Positions 1-6,422 of a stretch of DNA of 7,418 nucleotides are shown here, one piece after another (the stretch's first letter is position 1; the number at the start of each line of letters is the position of its first letter). The position numbers and the translations under genes are program-made. Below the pieces are notes generated by a model. The model was not told where the DNA came from. It was given only the letters and a program-made list of their open reading frames with translations, and ran no database searches. The stretch covers positions 1 through 7,418 of the forward strand of contig JAGCET010000021.1 in the NCBI GenBank assembly GCA_017650505.1, in the 5' to 3' direction. This DNA is from Alphaproteobacteria bacterium. Lineage in GTDB: Bacteria > Pseudomonadota > Alphaproteobacteria > Rs-D84.

Positions 1-309
1 CCCCCCAAAAAAAAAACACCTTTACAACAAAACACGCAGACACCTATTCCCACACGAATCATTTTTATATACGCATGGACAAAATGGAACGGTATCGTTG
101 TCATAAAATAAACAAGAATAAAAAACGGTCATAAAAATTCGTAAATTTAACATTTCTCTTTACGCCCCTTTTTGCATGATTTCTATGTGCAAAAATTGCC
201 CCCAAGAACCAGGATTTTTCGCACCGCCCTATTTTAACACACGATTTCAATATATAACGACAACATCCAGATTTTACAGCTATTTTTTACAATGTTTAAT
301 AGCTAAATT

Positions 310-427
310 AAAGGTACGTTTTTGTCCACCCTTTTTTTACATTTTTTAAAAAAATAAAAATCCCGGATTTCTGGGATTTTTTGTTGCGCGTTTTTACGAT
401 TTTCAAAACGAACAAAAACGTACCTTT
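310..427. repeat. 16-bp perfect inverted repeat flanking a terminator
   Basis: The left arm AAAGGTACGTTTTTGT (310-325) is the exact reverse complement of ACAAAAACGTACCTTT (412-427), with 86 nt between the arms. The hairpin at 356-382 sits inside. The right arm lies just upstream of a possible -10 box (CATAAT, 433-438), where a regulator could act. The arms could be two copies of an operator in opposite orientation, the two sides of a large RNA stem, or the ends of a small palindromic element. The sequence alone does not decide between these. Confidence 0.7.
356..382 (+). terminator. Rho-independent terminator hairpin, possibly bidirectional
   Basis: AAAAATCCCGG (356-366), loop ATTT, then CTGGGATTTTT (371-381) forms an 11-bp stem with one G.T pair, followed by a further T at 382. 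The T-run gives a plus-strand terminator, and the A-rich upstream side would serve as a U-run for minus-strand transcripts. It lies 89 nt before the start of the gene at 471, so it ends an upstream transcript or acts inside a long leader of that gene. Confidence 0.65.
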
Positions 428-432
428 TTGTT

Positions 433-467
433 CATAATGTGATAGTGGTTAGTAAAAGGGGAAAGGG
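433..467 (+). promoter_or_regulatory. Weak -10 candidate and ribosome binding site for the secreted protein gene
   Basis: CATAAT (433-438) matches the -10 consensus at 5 of 6 positions but has no -35 match at normal spacing. That position is occupied by the right arm of the 16-bp inverted repeat. The purine-rich AAGGGGA (456-462) lies about 9 nt before the ATG at 471 and supports that start. The promoter part is weak; the ribosome binding site is good. Confidence 0.35.
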
Positions 468-470
468 AAA

Positions 471-1430
471 ATGAAAAAAATCATATTTGCAATTTGTATG
501 TTGTGTACGGGCGTTGCATTTGCGGCGAATGAAGAATCGGTTACGTCGCGTGAATATGTCGATGCGGGATTGAGCACAAAGCAAGACACACTTACCACAA
601 CGGGCACGGGTGCGATGACGTTCGATTCATCAGAATCCGATGGTCTTGGGCAGAAGCCGATTTATAATCCGAATGGCGATTATGCCACACAACAAAATGC
701 GCTTGTGACGGCGTCCACAGCAAACGCCGGGGTTCAGAACGCCGTTGCCACGGAATTCGAATGCATCAAATGGGACCCGAATGACAGGACCGTATGTTGG
801 CTGGTTCAGATTGTCAGCAAACAATTACCGGCCGCATACACACAATTGGAATACCTTGAATCGACCGGCACACAGTATATAGATACGGGAATACCGGCAA
901 CGCAAAACACTGGCGTATCGGTAAAATATGCATTTACCGCTTTGACCCGCCAAACCTATATTTTTGGTTCATATAGTCCGCATTATTATCTTGGTATAAA
1001 TAGTGCAGGGGCCAACATGATTGGCTCTTACGGGCCAAGTGGTGGCAATACAGTTGGTGGTATACCTATTTCCGACGTTGTAATTGGCCAACCGTATGTA
1101 TATAACCTGAATTACAACAATTCTGGCGTTAGTGAATTTGTTGATATTCAAACAAGACAATTACCACAAATAACATTTTCAGCGGCGGCTAATAACCCCA
1201 TTAAATTGTTCTGTGGGGATACTAATACAAGGATATCTCACTCGCGAATTTACTATATGAAAATCACAAACGGTTCATCACTTGTTCGCAATTTTATCCC
1301 CGCGCGGCGTAACAGCGATGGCGTGCTGGGAATGTATGATACGATATCAAGGACGTTCTTTACAAATGACGGCACCGGAAATTTCATCGCCGGCCCCGAT
1401 AAAAACGTCTATTTACCAAGCGGACAATAA
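471..1430 (+). CDS. Secreted protein with C-terminal LamG-like domain
   Basis: A 319-residue exported protein of unknown function. Residues 1-19 form a clear Sec signal peptide: MKK, a hydrophobic core, and the cleavage site AFA before ANEES. Residues 24-110 are Thr/Ser/Ala-rich, low in hydrophobics, and include the motif TSREYVDAGLSTKQDT, which looks like a surface-fibre or stalk segment. From about residue 119 (LPAAYTQLEYLESTGTQYID) to 312 there is a concanavalin-like (LamG-type) jelly-roll pattern. It has aromatic beta-strands and the ending GVLGMYDTISRTFFTNDGTG, common in secreted gut-bacterial and phage-associated proteins. Two Cys (97 and 109) could form a disulfide near the junction. 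The start is supported by a purine-rich ribosome binding site. The gene stands alone, converging on prfA with a 12-nt gap. The ligand, if any, cannot be told; carbohydrate or surface binding is inference. Confidence 0.85.
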   Translation: MKKIIFAICMLCTGVAFAANEESVTSREYVDAGLSTKQDTLTTTGTGAMTFDSSESDGLGQKPIYNPNGDYATQQNALVTASTANAGVQNAVATEFECIKWDPNDRTVCWLVQIVSKQLPAAYTQLEYLESTGTQYIDTGIPATQNTGVSVKYAFTALTRQTYIFGSYSPHYYLGINSAGANMIGSYGPSGGNTVGGIPISDVVIGQPYVYNLNYNNSGVSEFVDIQTRQLPQITFSAAANNPIKLFCGDTNTRISHSRIYYMKITNGSSLVRNFIPARRNSDGVLGMYDTISRTFFTNDGTGNFIAGPDKNVYLPSGQ

Positions 1431-1442
1431 ACACAAACCGCC

Positions 1443-2507
1443 CTATTCTATTGCGGCAAGTTGTTCCAACTGGTGTGCCGCAATCAACGCATCTATCATT
1501 TCATCCAAACCTTCGCCACCGGCCAAAATATCATCCAATTTATACAGTGTCAATTTGATACGGTGGTCGGTTACACGTTGTTCCGGGAAATTATAGGTAC
1601 GAATTTTTTCACTGCGATCGCCCGAACCAACCATACTGCGACGCGAAGATGTGCGTGCCGCATCTTGTTCGGCCCGTTGTTTTTCGTACAACTTGGATCG
1701 CAAGACCGCCATCGCCGTTGCCTTGTTTTGAATTTGGCTGCGTTCGTTTTGACACGTGACGACAATGCCCGTCGGGAAATGCGTAATGCGAACCGCACTG
1801 TCGGTTTTATTTACATGCTGGCCCCCCGCCCCCGATGCACGGAACACATCGATACGAATGTCTTTTTCCGCGATTTCAACGTCTATATCTTGCGCCTCGG
1901 GCATAACCGCAACGGATACCGCACTGGTATGGATACGACCGCCGGCCTCGGTTTCCGGGACACGTTGTACACGATGAATTCCCGATTCAAATTTCATACG
2001 TGCATAAACACCGTCGCCTTCGATTCTAAATATCACTTCCTTATACCCATGCAAAGACGTGGCGTTTTCTTCAACCATTTCAATCCGCCAACCATGGCGC
2101 AAAGCATAAGATTTATATTGGTTAAACAAATCGCCCGCAAACAGCGCAGATTCTTCGCCCCCAACCCCCGCGCGAATTTCCATAATCGCACTGTTATCAT
2201 CCGCATCATCACGTGGCAACAATGCAATTTGCAAACGTTTTTCTATGTCGGGCAAAGTATGCTTCAAACTTTCCATTTGTTCCACGGCAATATCGTGCAG
2301 TTCCGGGTCATGTTGCATCTCGGTCGCGTCTTCGATGCCCTGCTTTACCTGAAAATATTCTTCCACCAACGGTAATATTTCAGACAAATGAGAATATTCT
2401 TTGGAAAGCCGGGTCAACTCCGCCCCCGAAACATCACCCGAATTCATTTGCCGCTGAATTTCATCGGCGCGGTGTTTTATATCCAAAAGTTTTTGTTCTA
2501 TTACCAT
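1443..2507 (-). CDS. prfA: Peptide chain release factor 1 (RF1)
   Basis: RF1 recognises UAA and UAG in the ribosomal A site and triggers release of the finished protein. Numbered from the ATG at 2507 (354 aa, normal for the family), the codon-recognition tripeptide is PET (about 184-186) within [15 protein letters not shown]. This fits the RF1-type PxT rather than the SPF of RF2. The peptidyl-hydrolysis loop [13 protein letters not shown] carries GGQ at 228-230, whose Gln is normally methylated by PrmC. The N-terminal region (1-100) is helical, as expected. An ATG at 2516 would add three residues, but GGGGGA abuts it directly and stands 9 nt before the ATG at 2507, so I prefer the latter. It begins 1 nt after the hisS stop, so the two are almost certainly co-transcribed and coupled. 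No prmC follows. Identification is secure; the start is less so. Confidence 0.96.
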   Translation of the reverse strand: MVIEQKLLDIKHRADEIQRQMNSGDVSGAELTRLSKEYSHLSEILPLVEEYFQVKQGIEDATEMQHDPELHDIAVEQMESLKHTLPDIEKRLQIALLPRDDADDNSAIMEIRAGVGGEESALFAGDLFNQYKSYALRHGWRIEMVEENATSLHGYKEVIFRIEGDGVYARMKFESGIHRVQRVPETEAGGRIHTSAVSVAVMPEAQDIDVEIAEKDIRIDVFRASGAGGQHVNKTDSAVRITHFPTGIVVTCQNERSQIQNKATAMAVLRSKLYEKQRAEQDAARTSSRRSMVGSGDRSEKIRTYNFPEQRVTDHRIKLTLYKLDDILAGGEGLDEMIDALIAAHQLEQLAAIE

Positions 2508-2508
2508 A

Positions 2509-3804
2509 TTACACATTCCCCCGGACCAATTTTATTGCATCAAACACAGACAAAGTTCGCTGATCGCCGGTCGCCATATCTTTTACAGCAACAACATTGT
2601 TTTTGGCTTCGTCTTCGCCAATTATCACACTGTATTTAGCCATAATTTTATCGGCGTATTCAATTTGGTTTTTGAACTTTTTATCGGTGTCCAGGTATGC
2701 CAACGATGCCACACCCGCACCACGCAATTCGTTCAAAACACGCATAGCATATTCCAAATTATTATCACCCATAACCAGAATAATCGCGTCAACCGATGAT
2801 TCAAATTTGCTTAAATCAATCTTGCCCGATTCCATCAGTGCGACCAATAATCGCGAAACACCAATCGATGCACCAACACCAACAATCTTGGTTTTAGAAA
2901 ACTTTGAAACCAAATTTTCATATCGGCCACCACCACCAACCGCCGGTAAATCAGGATAATCTATCGAGAAGAATTCAAATACAATCCCGGTGTAATATGA
3001 ATGCCCACGCATAATAGAAACGTCTATCTCGGCATTTTTTACCCCCATCGCGTTAAGCAAATTCATAAATGTATCCATTTCCGAAATCGCGCCATCTAAT
3101 TCCGCGGTTTTACCCGCAAACGAACGATAGCCATTTGTGAACACAGAATCTATTTCACGCGCCGCATCCGCGCCAACCGCTTCTATCATACCGTCCAAGA
3201 AATCATTCATCTTGTCGCGTTTATCTATTAAAACAAAAGCCTCGCGCGATTGCGCCTCGTTCAAATTCAGGTATGCAAACATCGCATTCCAAAAACGACG
3301 GTTTCCAATCTTTACCCTTACCGCCCCCACAATATCGGCCACAGATTCATACACCCGCATCAGCGTCGAAACAATTTCTGCATCATAATTTAGCGACAAA
3401 TTTTGAACACCCAAAATATCTATATCCATTTGCCAAAATTCGCGATAGCGTCCACGCTGGGGCCGTTCACCACGATAATTACGGGCAAATTGATACGTAT
3501 AAAACGGGAAAGTCAATTCATTCAGATGCCCCGCGACATAGCGCGACAATCCGACCGTACCGTCATAACGCAACCCCATTTTTGTATCACCCTTTTGAAA
3601 CAAGAATATCTGGGTTTCAATTTCATCCCAATTATCTTTATCGGTCAAAACCTCGGCCCGCTCTATCGCCGGCAAATCCAGACGCGAATAACCACAATTT
3701 TGCAACACATTCTGCATACGACGCGCACATTCGTCAAAGCACCGTTGCTGCACCGGCAACAGTTCTATAAATCCAGATAACGGTTTTGTTGGTTTTAAAT
3801 CCAT
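2509..3804 (-). CDS. hisS: Histidyl-tRNA synthetase
   Basis: This class II synthetase attaches histidine to tRNA-His using ATP in the cytosol. From the ATG at 3804 it has 431 residues, a normal length. The catalytic core covers about 1-325: [16 protein letters not shown] (74-89) for ATP/His binding, motif 2 at about 107-131 ([18 protein letters not shown]), the histidine-specific motif RGHSYYTG (266-273, with the catalytic-type Arg266), and motif 3 (GGGGRYENL at 290-298; [12 protein letters not shown] at 309-320). Residues 335-431 form the alpha/beta anticodon-binding domain. A TTG at 3834 would add ten residues, but AAGGA stands 8 nt before the ATG at 3804 and [12 protein letters not shown] matches the usual N-terminus. 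It is the first gene of a two-gene operon with prfA. A strong promoter and a short leader ORF lie upstream. Confidence 0.95.
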   Translation of the reverse strand: MDLKPTKPLSGFIELLPVQQRCFDECARRMQNVLQNCGYSRLDLPAIERAEVLTDKDNWDEIETQIFLFQKGDTKMGLRYDGTVGLSRYVAGHLNELTFPFYTYQFARNYRGERPQRGRYREFWQMDIDILGVQNLSLNYDAEIVSTLMRVYESVADIVGAVRVKIGNRRFWNAMFAYLNLNEAQSREAFVLIDKRDKMNDFLDGMIEAVGADAAREIDSVFTNGYRSFAGKTAELDGAISEMDTFMNLLNAMGVKNAEIDVSIMRGHSYYTGIVFEFFSIDYPDLPAVGGGGRYENLVSKFSKTKIVGVGASIGVSRLLVALMESGKIDLSKFESSVDAIILVMGDNNLEYAMRVLNELRGAGVASLAYLDTDKKFKNQIEYADKIMAKYSVIIGEDEAKNNVVAVKDMATGDQRTLSVFDAIKLVRGNV

Positions 3805-3881
3805 GTTTATTTCCTTTTGATTATTTTTTACCAATCATCGGGCCCGTACGCCCAACACCATATTATTTCCGCAAAATATAA

Positions 3882-3944
3882 CTAATACCGTACGCCACAA
3901 CGGGCGTGATGAACGACACAGAAAAATCCATACGTAACTTGCAT
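3882..3944 (-). CDS. Possible 20-codon leaderless leader peptide upstream of hisS
   Basis: The ORF MQVTYGFFCVVHHARCGVRY opens with an ATG at 3944 that coincides with the predicted transcription start of the hisS promoter, and ends at a TAG 77 nt before the hisS ATG. Tandem histidine codons (CAT CAC) sit at positions 12-13. ACGCCC, just after the His codons (3907-3902), can pair with GGCGT inside the ORF (3896-3892) or with GGGCGT beyond it (3853-3848). That second site can instead form GGGC/GCCC with 3843-3840. This layout could allow translation-dependent control of hisS, but two His codons are few for a classical attenuator and no U-run terminator follows. It could equally be a chance ORF in the 5' leader. 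Confidence 0.35.
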   Translation of the reverse strand: MQVTYGFFCVVHHARCGVRY

Positions 3945-3950
3945 ACCGCG

Positions 3951-3979
3951 ATTATACACAAAACGGTTTAGATTTTCAA
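3951..3979 (-). promoter_or_regulatory. Near-consensus sigma70 promoter for hisS-prfA
   Basis: On the minus strand TTGAAA (3979-3974) is separated by 17 nt from TATAAT (3956-3951). This matches the -35 at 5 of 6 positions and the -10 at 6 of 6, with ideal spacing. Predicted +1 is 3944. That leaves a 140-nt leader before the hisS ATG at 3804, unless the short ORF starting at +1 is translated first. The -35 box lies five bases past the stop codon of the upstream membrane-protein gene. Confidence 0.75.
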
Positions 3980-3990
3980 TAAATTTATTG
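3977..3990. repeat. 14-bp perfect palindrome over a stop codon and the hisS -35 box
   Basis: CAATAAATTTATTG is fully self-complementary. It contains the TAA stop of the membrane-protein gene (3987-3985) and overlaps the first three bases of the hisS -35 box. It could be an operator; an AT-rich palindrome of this length can also arise by chance. Confidence 0.4.
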
Positions 3991-4572
3991 CAACCGGCGC
4001 ACGGCACGACGCAGCCGATACAATTTCCAAAACATATACAAATCAAACGCTGCATATAACACCAGGTATATTGCCAGACAGACAACCACTATACCAATTG
4101 CAAAATTCGGCAAAATAAGCAACGCCACCGACAGGCAAATCATTACAATCGCCGCAATCAAATCCATCATATAGTACCCAAACCCAAGCCTTAACATATT
4201 TATCGCAAAGAACAACATTCGCAGTGCATTCAACAAAAACAGCACCACAAAAACATATATAACCCCGACCGTTGCACCATTTGGATACGCCAAAAAGACA
4301 ATCCCCAAAATCATTGTCACAAGCCCAAAGAACACATCAAAACTGCCGATACCGAACCCAAGGTTCGAAACAAAAACCATACTGACCCGATAAAGTCCAA
4401 ACAAAACCAAGACCCCACCAATCACCGCGGTCACGGCACTTAAAAACTCCACCGGCTTTACCAACATAAGAACCGACATTATCACAAACAAACAGGCCTC
4501 CGCCAACAACAGGGGCGCCGTATTACGATAAATCTTGTTCACCAACGCACCAAATTTAACAACTTTTTTCAT
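3985..4572 (-). CDS. HdeD/DUF308-type six-helix membrane protein
   Basis: A 195-residue inner-membrane protein. Six hydrophobic segments lie at about 19-38, 46-66, 78-96, 102-122, 135-154 and 158-180, followed by a basic C-terminal tail (KLYRLRRAVRRLQ) likely to be cytoplasmic. The helices fall into three two-helix hairpins, each with a proline near the turn (KP at 39-40, YP at 96-97, LP at 154-155). This triplicated pattern is typical of HdeD/DUF308 proteins. HdeD is linked to acid resistance in Escherichia coli, but most relatives have no known function, so no role is assigned. The ATG at 4572 has GGAGG 7 nt upstream; the frame stays open upstream to 4734 but runs through the divergent promoter region. 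It is transcribed toward hisS, from which it is separated by the hisS promoter. Confidence 0.82.
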   Translation of the reverse strand: MKKVVKFGALVNKIYRNTAPLLLAEACLFVIMSVLMLVKPVEFLSAVTAVIGGVLVLFGLYRVSMVFVSNLGFGIGSFDVFFGLVTMILGIVFLAYPNGATVGVIYVFVVLFLLNALRMLFFAINMLRLGFGYYMMDLIAAIVMICLSVALLILPNFAIGIVVVCLAIYLVLYAAFDLYMFWKLYRLRRAVRRLQ

Positions 4573-4597
4573 ATAAAGCCTCCGATATTCTATGACC

Positions 4598-4626
4598 AGT
4601 CTATCACATTTTTCAATTTGAGACAA
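4598..4626 (-). promoter_or_regulatory. Candidate promoter for the HdeD-like gene
   Basis: On the minus strand TTGTCT (4626-4621), a 17-nt spacer, then TAGACT (4603-4598) gives 4 of 6 matches in each box. Predicted +1 is about 4591, giving a leader of about 19 nt that keeps the GGAGG ribosome binding site. An alternative pair, TTGAAA (4616-4611) with TAGAAT (4592-4587) at 18-nt spacing, matches better but would start the transcript inside the ribosome binding site. Confidence 0.4.
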
Positions 4627-4647
4627 GCCAAATAAAAGCAAAAAAAT

Positions 4648-4676
4648 TTGCAATATGTCTTTTTCACACGTATAGT
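4648..4676 (+). promoter_or_regulatory. Promoter predicted to give a leaderless TatD-family mRNA
   Basis: TTGCAA (4648-4653), exactly 17 nt, then TATAGT (4671-4676). The -35 matches at 4 of 6 positions and the -10 at 5 of 6. Counting seven bases on places +1 at 4683, the A of the ATG. No Shine-Dalgarno sequence is visible between the -10 box and the start codon, which agrees with a leaderless transcript. It lies back to back with the promoter of the divergent membrane-protein gene. Confidence 0.6.
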
Positions 4677-4682
4677 CAAAAT

Positions 4683-5393
4683 ATGATTTACACTGATGCA
4701 CATTGTCATATTTTATCCCCGGCCACGGCGCCATCTGAAATTGCCGTACGTGTATCTTGCGCCACGCGACCGGCCGAATGGGAATCCGCCATTACCAACA
4801 AAGACGATCGGACATTCGCGGCAATCGGGATTCACCCATGGCACATTGCCAATGCCGCGCCGGATTGGGAAACCCAAATGTATAATTTATTGGTCGCCAA
4901 CCCAGATATTATGGTCGGCGAAATTGGATTAGACAAATACCACGACAATATGCCGGCCCAGGTTCAAATCTTTACAACACAACTTGAGATGGCCGCCAAA
5001 TTGCGCCGTCCCATTCAATTGCACTGCGTTGGTGCGTGGGACAAAGTTTTGGAAATTTTCAAATTACACAAATCATCTATGCCGCCGGCGGTTATTGCGC
5101 ACGCATTTGGGGGCGATTCCATGCAAATGGAAAGATTAGCAAACGAATACAATATGTATTTTTCATTCGGCATAACGCAACCGGGTGACAAAAGCGCACT
5201 TCGAATCGCATCGGCACCCGTATCGCACATATTATCGGAAAGCGATACATTCGATTCAGACGACGAGGTACAAAGACTTTCGGATTCGGTCGCGACGATT
5301 GCCGAAATTCACGGATTGCCACCAATGGATATGGCCGATACAATAAATGCAAATCTGCAAAGGATTTTAAGTTATGTCAGACCGATTGAATAG
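4683..5393 (+). CDS. TatD-family metal-dependent hydrolase
   Basis: A 236-residue TIM-barrel hydrolase of the amidohydrolase superfamily, slightly shorter than typical TatD proteins (about 260). Metal-ligand motifs appear in order: DAHCH at the N-terminus (His7, His9), GIHPWH (49-54), GEIGLD (79-84, Glu80), the His of QLHC (His114), HAFGG (140-144) and SESD (185-188, Asp188). TatD relatives are magnesium-dependent DNases/exonucleases or D-aminoacyl-tRNA deacylases; the substrate here cannot be told. The loop after SESD (TFDSDDEVQRL) is acidic and lacks the usual Pro-Tyr-Leu, so specificity may differ. It is the first gene of a pair with tcdA, whose start lies 20 nt inside this gene. The ATG has no ribosome binding site, but the promoter predicts transcription from that base, which supports the start. 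Confidence 0.88.
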   Translation: MIYTDAHCHILSPATAPSEIAVRVSCATRPAEWESAITNKDDRTFAAIGIHPWHIANAAPDWETQMYNLLVANPDIMVGEIGLDKYHDNMPAQVQIFTTQLEMAAKLRRPIQLHCVGAWDKVLEIFKLHKSSMPPAVIAHAFGGDSMQMERLANEYNMYFSFGITQPGDKSALRIASAPVSHILSESDTFDSDDEVQRLSDSVATIAEIHGLPPMDMADTINANLQRILSYVRPIE

Positions 5394-6057
5394 ATGCCGC
5401 ATGTTATTCGGCGACGAAAAATTACAGAAATTACAAACCGCGACGGTTATGGTCGTGGGCTGTGGCGCAGTCGGTTCATTTGCAATCGAAGCCTTGGCTC
5501 GGTCGGGCATTGGCAACATAATCCTTGTAGACTTTGATACGGTTGCCGAATCGAACATAAATCGACAACTGTTCGCATTGGAATCCACAATCGGGCACAA
5601 GAAAACCGAAGTGGCCCGCGCACGAATCCATGACATAAACCCAAATATAAACTCTACTATTTTCGATATTTTTTGGGATAAAGGCACCGCCCCGGCCATC
5701 CGGCCCGACTTTGTCATTGACGCCATAGATACGGTTGAATCCAAAATTGCACTGTACGAATGGTGCGAACAAAATAGTATTCCATTTATATCGTCAATGG
5801 GCGCGGCCCGCAAGACCGACCCAACAAAAATTAAAATTGATAAAATTTCCAAGACTTTTGCGTGTCCTTTGGCGGCAATAATTCGACGTCGCATTCGCGA
5901 TTTGCCTCTGCACGATTTTCCGGTTGTTTTTTCAACCGAAACGCCTGCGGGCGAAGTTGCCGCGCATAAAGAATTCGGTTCCGTTATCACGGTGACCGGC
6001 ACATTCGGCCTAAATATGGCAAACTTTGCAATTTGGTATTTGATAATACACAAATAA
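5374..6057 (+). CDS. tcdA: tRNA threonylcarbamoyladenosine dehydratase (TcdA/CsdL, ThiF/E1-like)
   Basis: TcdA uses ATP to cyclise the t6A base at position 37 of ANN-decoding tRNAs to ct6A. The 227-residue protein is an E1-like Rossmann enzyme. It shows an N-terminal DRLNRCRMLFG (3-13), the nucleotide-binding loop GCGAVGS (29-35), Asp53 closing the second strand (ILVDFD), the adenylation signature ESNINRQLFAL (59-69), and DAIDTVESK (116-124). Family-specific stretches are SMGAARKTDPTKI (141-153), DPLAAK-like CPLAAIIRRR, VVFSTE (184-189) and GSVITVTGTFG (202-212). The last two match TcdA rather than MoeB or ThiF, and no zinc-binding Cys pairs are present. It is somewhat shorter than the E. coli enzyme (about 268 aa), mostly at the C-terminus. 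AAAGGA 9 nt before the ATG supports the start inside the TatD gene, and coupling is likely. Confidence 0.92.
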   Translation: MSDRLNRCRMLFGDEKLQKLQTATVMVVGCGAVGSFAIEALARSGIGNIILVDFDTVAESNINRQLFALESTIGHKKTEVARARIHDINPNINSTIFDIFWDKGTAPAIRPDFVIDAIDTVESKIALYEWCEQNSIPFISSMGAARKTDPTKIKIDKISKTFACPLAAIIRRRIRDLPLHDFPVVFSTETPAGEVAAHKEFGSVITVTGTFGLNMANFAIWYLIIHK

Positions 6058-6075
6058 CATAAAAATAAAATATAT

Positions 6076-6104
6076 TTGATTTTTCAAAAAAATAAGTTTA
6101 GAAT
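6076..6104 (+). promoter_or_regulatory. Promoter of the tRNA-Pro gene
   Basis: TTGATT (6076-6081), a 17-nt spacer, then TAGAAT (6099-6104) matches the sigma70 boxes at 4 of 6 and 5 of 6 positions. Predicted +1 is 6111, six bases before the mature tRNA 5' end. The tRNA therefore appears to be transcribed on its own rather than only by read-through from tcdA. Confidence 0.6.
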
Positions 6105-6116
6105 AACAACCTGTTT

Positions 6117-6193
6117 CGGGGCGTAGCTCAGTCTGGTAGAGTGCTTGCTTTGGGAGCAAGATGTCGAAGGTTCGAATCCTTTCGCCCCGACCA
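6117..6193 (+). tRNA. tRNA-Pro(TGG) with encoded CCA
   Basis: The sequence folds as a complete cloverleaf. The acceptor stem CGGGGCG (6117-6123) pairs perfectly with CGCCCCG (6183-6189). The D-arm begins GCTC, and the anticodon stem CTTGC/GCAAG encloses the loop TTTGGGA with anticodon TGG (reads CCA, proline; probably all CCN codons). The T-arm is GAAGG-TTCGAAT-CCTTT. Discriminator A6190 is followed by genomic CCA at 6191-6193. Reading the minus strand here gives a spurious protein-like sequence. The 3' end is repeated downstream, and the following hairpin begins within the CCA. Confidence 0.97.
6175..6193 (+). repeat. tRNA 3'-end repeat, copy A (inside tRNA-Pro)
   Basis: AATCCTTTCGCCCCGACCA, spanning the end of the T-loop, the 3' T-stem, the acceptor strand and CCA of the tRNA. 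It recurs exactly at 6364-6382, and its last 12 bases recur at 6624-6635. Confidence 0.9.
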
Positions 6194-6230
6194 CAAATTA
6201 AAATCGGCCCAAGGCCGATTTTAATTTGTG
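6192..6230 (+). terminator. 18-bp perfect hairpin at the tRNA CCA end, probable terminator or processing signal
   Basis: CACAAATTAAAATCGGCC (6192-6209), loop CAA, then its exact complement (6213-6230). The GC-rich tip and AT-rich base suit transcript termination for the tRNA, but the 3' side is TTTTAATTTG rather than a clean T-run. The stem includes the last two bases of the encoded CCA, so the tRNA precursor would have its CCA partly paired until processed. Confidence 0.55.
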
Positions 6231-6363
6231 CCCCGGGTTCCAAGGTTCGACACATCGCAACGCAGTTGCACGGTTCGACAATGAGTAAGCGAAAACGAGC
6301 ATCGCGAAGTTTGAGTGCTAACGAATGCGCCGCAGCCAACACACAAAGTGTGTTGAGCGAGGC

Positions 6364-6382
6364 AATCCTTTCGCCCCGACCA
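6364..6382 (+). repeat. tRNA 3'-end repeat, copy B
   Basis: An exact 19-nt copy of the tRNA-Pro 3' end including CCA. Identity stops abruptly on both sides (C versus G before, T versus C after). There is no upstream tRNA body, so this is an isolated 3' fragment and not a tRNA gene. Confidence 0.88.
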
Positions 6383-6422
6383 TAAAATAAGAATGTTGCC
6401 AAAGGCGGCATTATTATTTTAT
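6382..6422 (+). terminator. Second long hairpin following a tRNA-end copy
   Basis: The two 19-nt sides (6382-6400 and 6404-6422) pair around an AAA loop with one mismatch and two G.T pairs, ending in TTATTATTTTAT. It starts on the last A of copy B, just as the first hairpin starts in the CCA of copy A. It could terminate transcripts in either direction, or be part of the repeated unit. Confidence 0.45.

Larger units (their letters stand above)
1..470. other. AT-rich gene-free region upstream of the secreted protein gene
   Basis: I see no supportable coding sequence on either strand. The region is rich in A and T runs and opens with a C6-A10 homopolymer. It holds several inverted repeats: TTTTTGCA (169-176) with TGCAAAAA (188-195); AGCTATT (278-284) with AATAGCT (298-304); and a longer pair at 310-325 and 412-427, listed separately, which surrounds a terminator-like hairpin. 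The 9-mer GTCATAAAA occurs twice, at 100-108 and 128-136. The right-hand part must carry the promoter for the gene at 471. The left part may be the 3' flank of a gene lying outside the window. Confidence 0.6.

Noticed and set aside
1438..1457. CCGC/GCGG hairpin between the convergent genes
   Set aside because: A four-base-pair stem with a long loop and no T-run is not a convincing terminator.
1461..2375. 304-codon plus-strand ORF
   Set aside because: Lies wholly antisense to prfA, which has complete family motifs; its composition is that of a shadow frame and it has no ribosome binding site.
3273..3780. Plus-strand ORFs of 125-165 codons
   Set aside because: Antisense to hisS, low-complexity His/Pro/Thr-rich translations typical of shadow frames.
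3805..3834. TTG start giving hisS ten extra residues
   Set aside because: The extension covers the ribosome binding site AAGGA of the ATG at 3804 and does not match the family N-terminus.
4573..4734. 54-residue N-terminal extension of the HdeD-like protein
   Set aside because: It runs through the divergent promoter region and into the TatD-family gene; the ATG at 4572 has a strong GGAGG.
5367..6053. 228-codon minus-strand ORF
   Set aside because: Antisense to tcdA over its full length with no recognisable domain.
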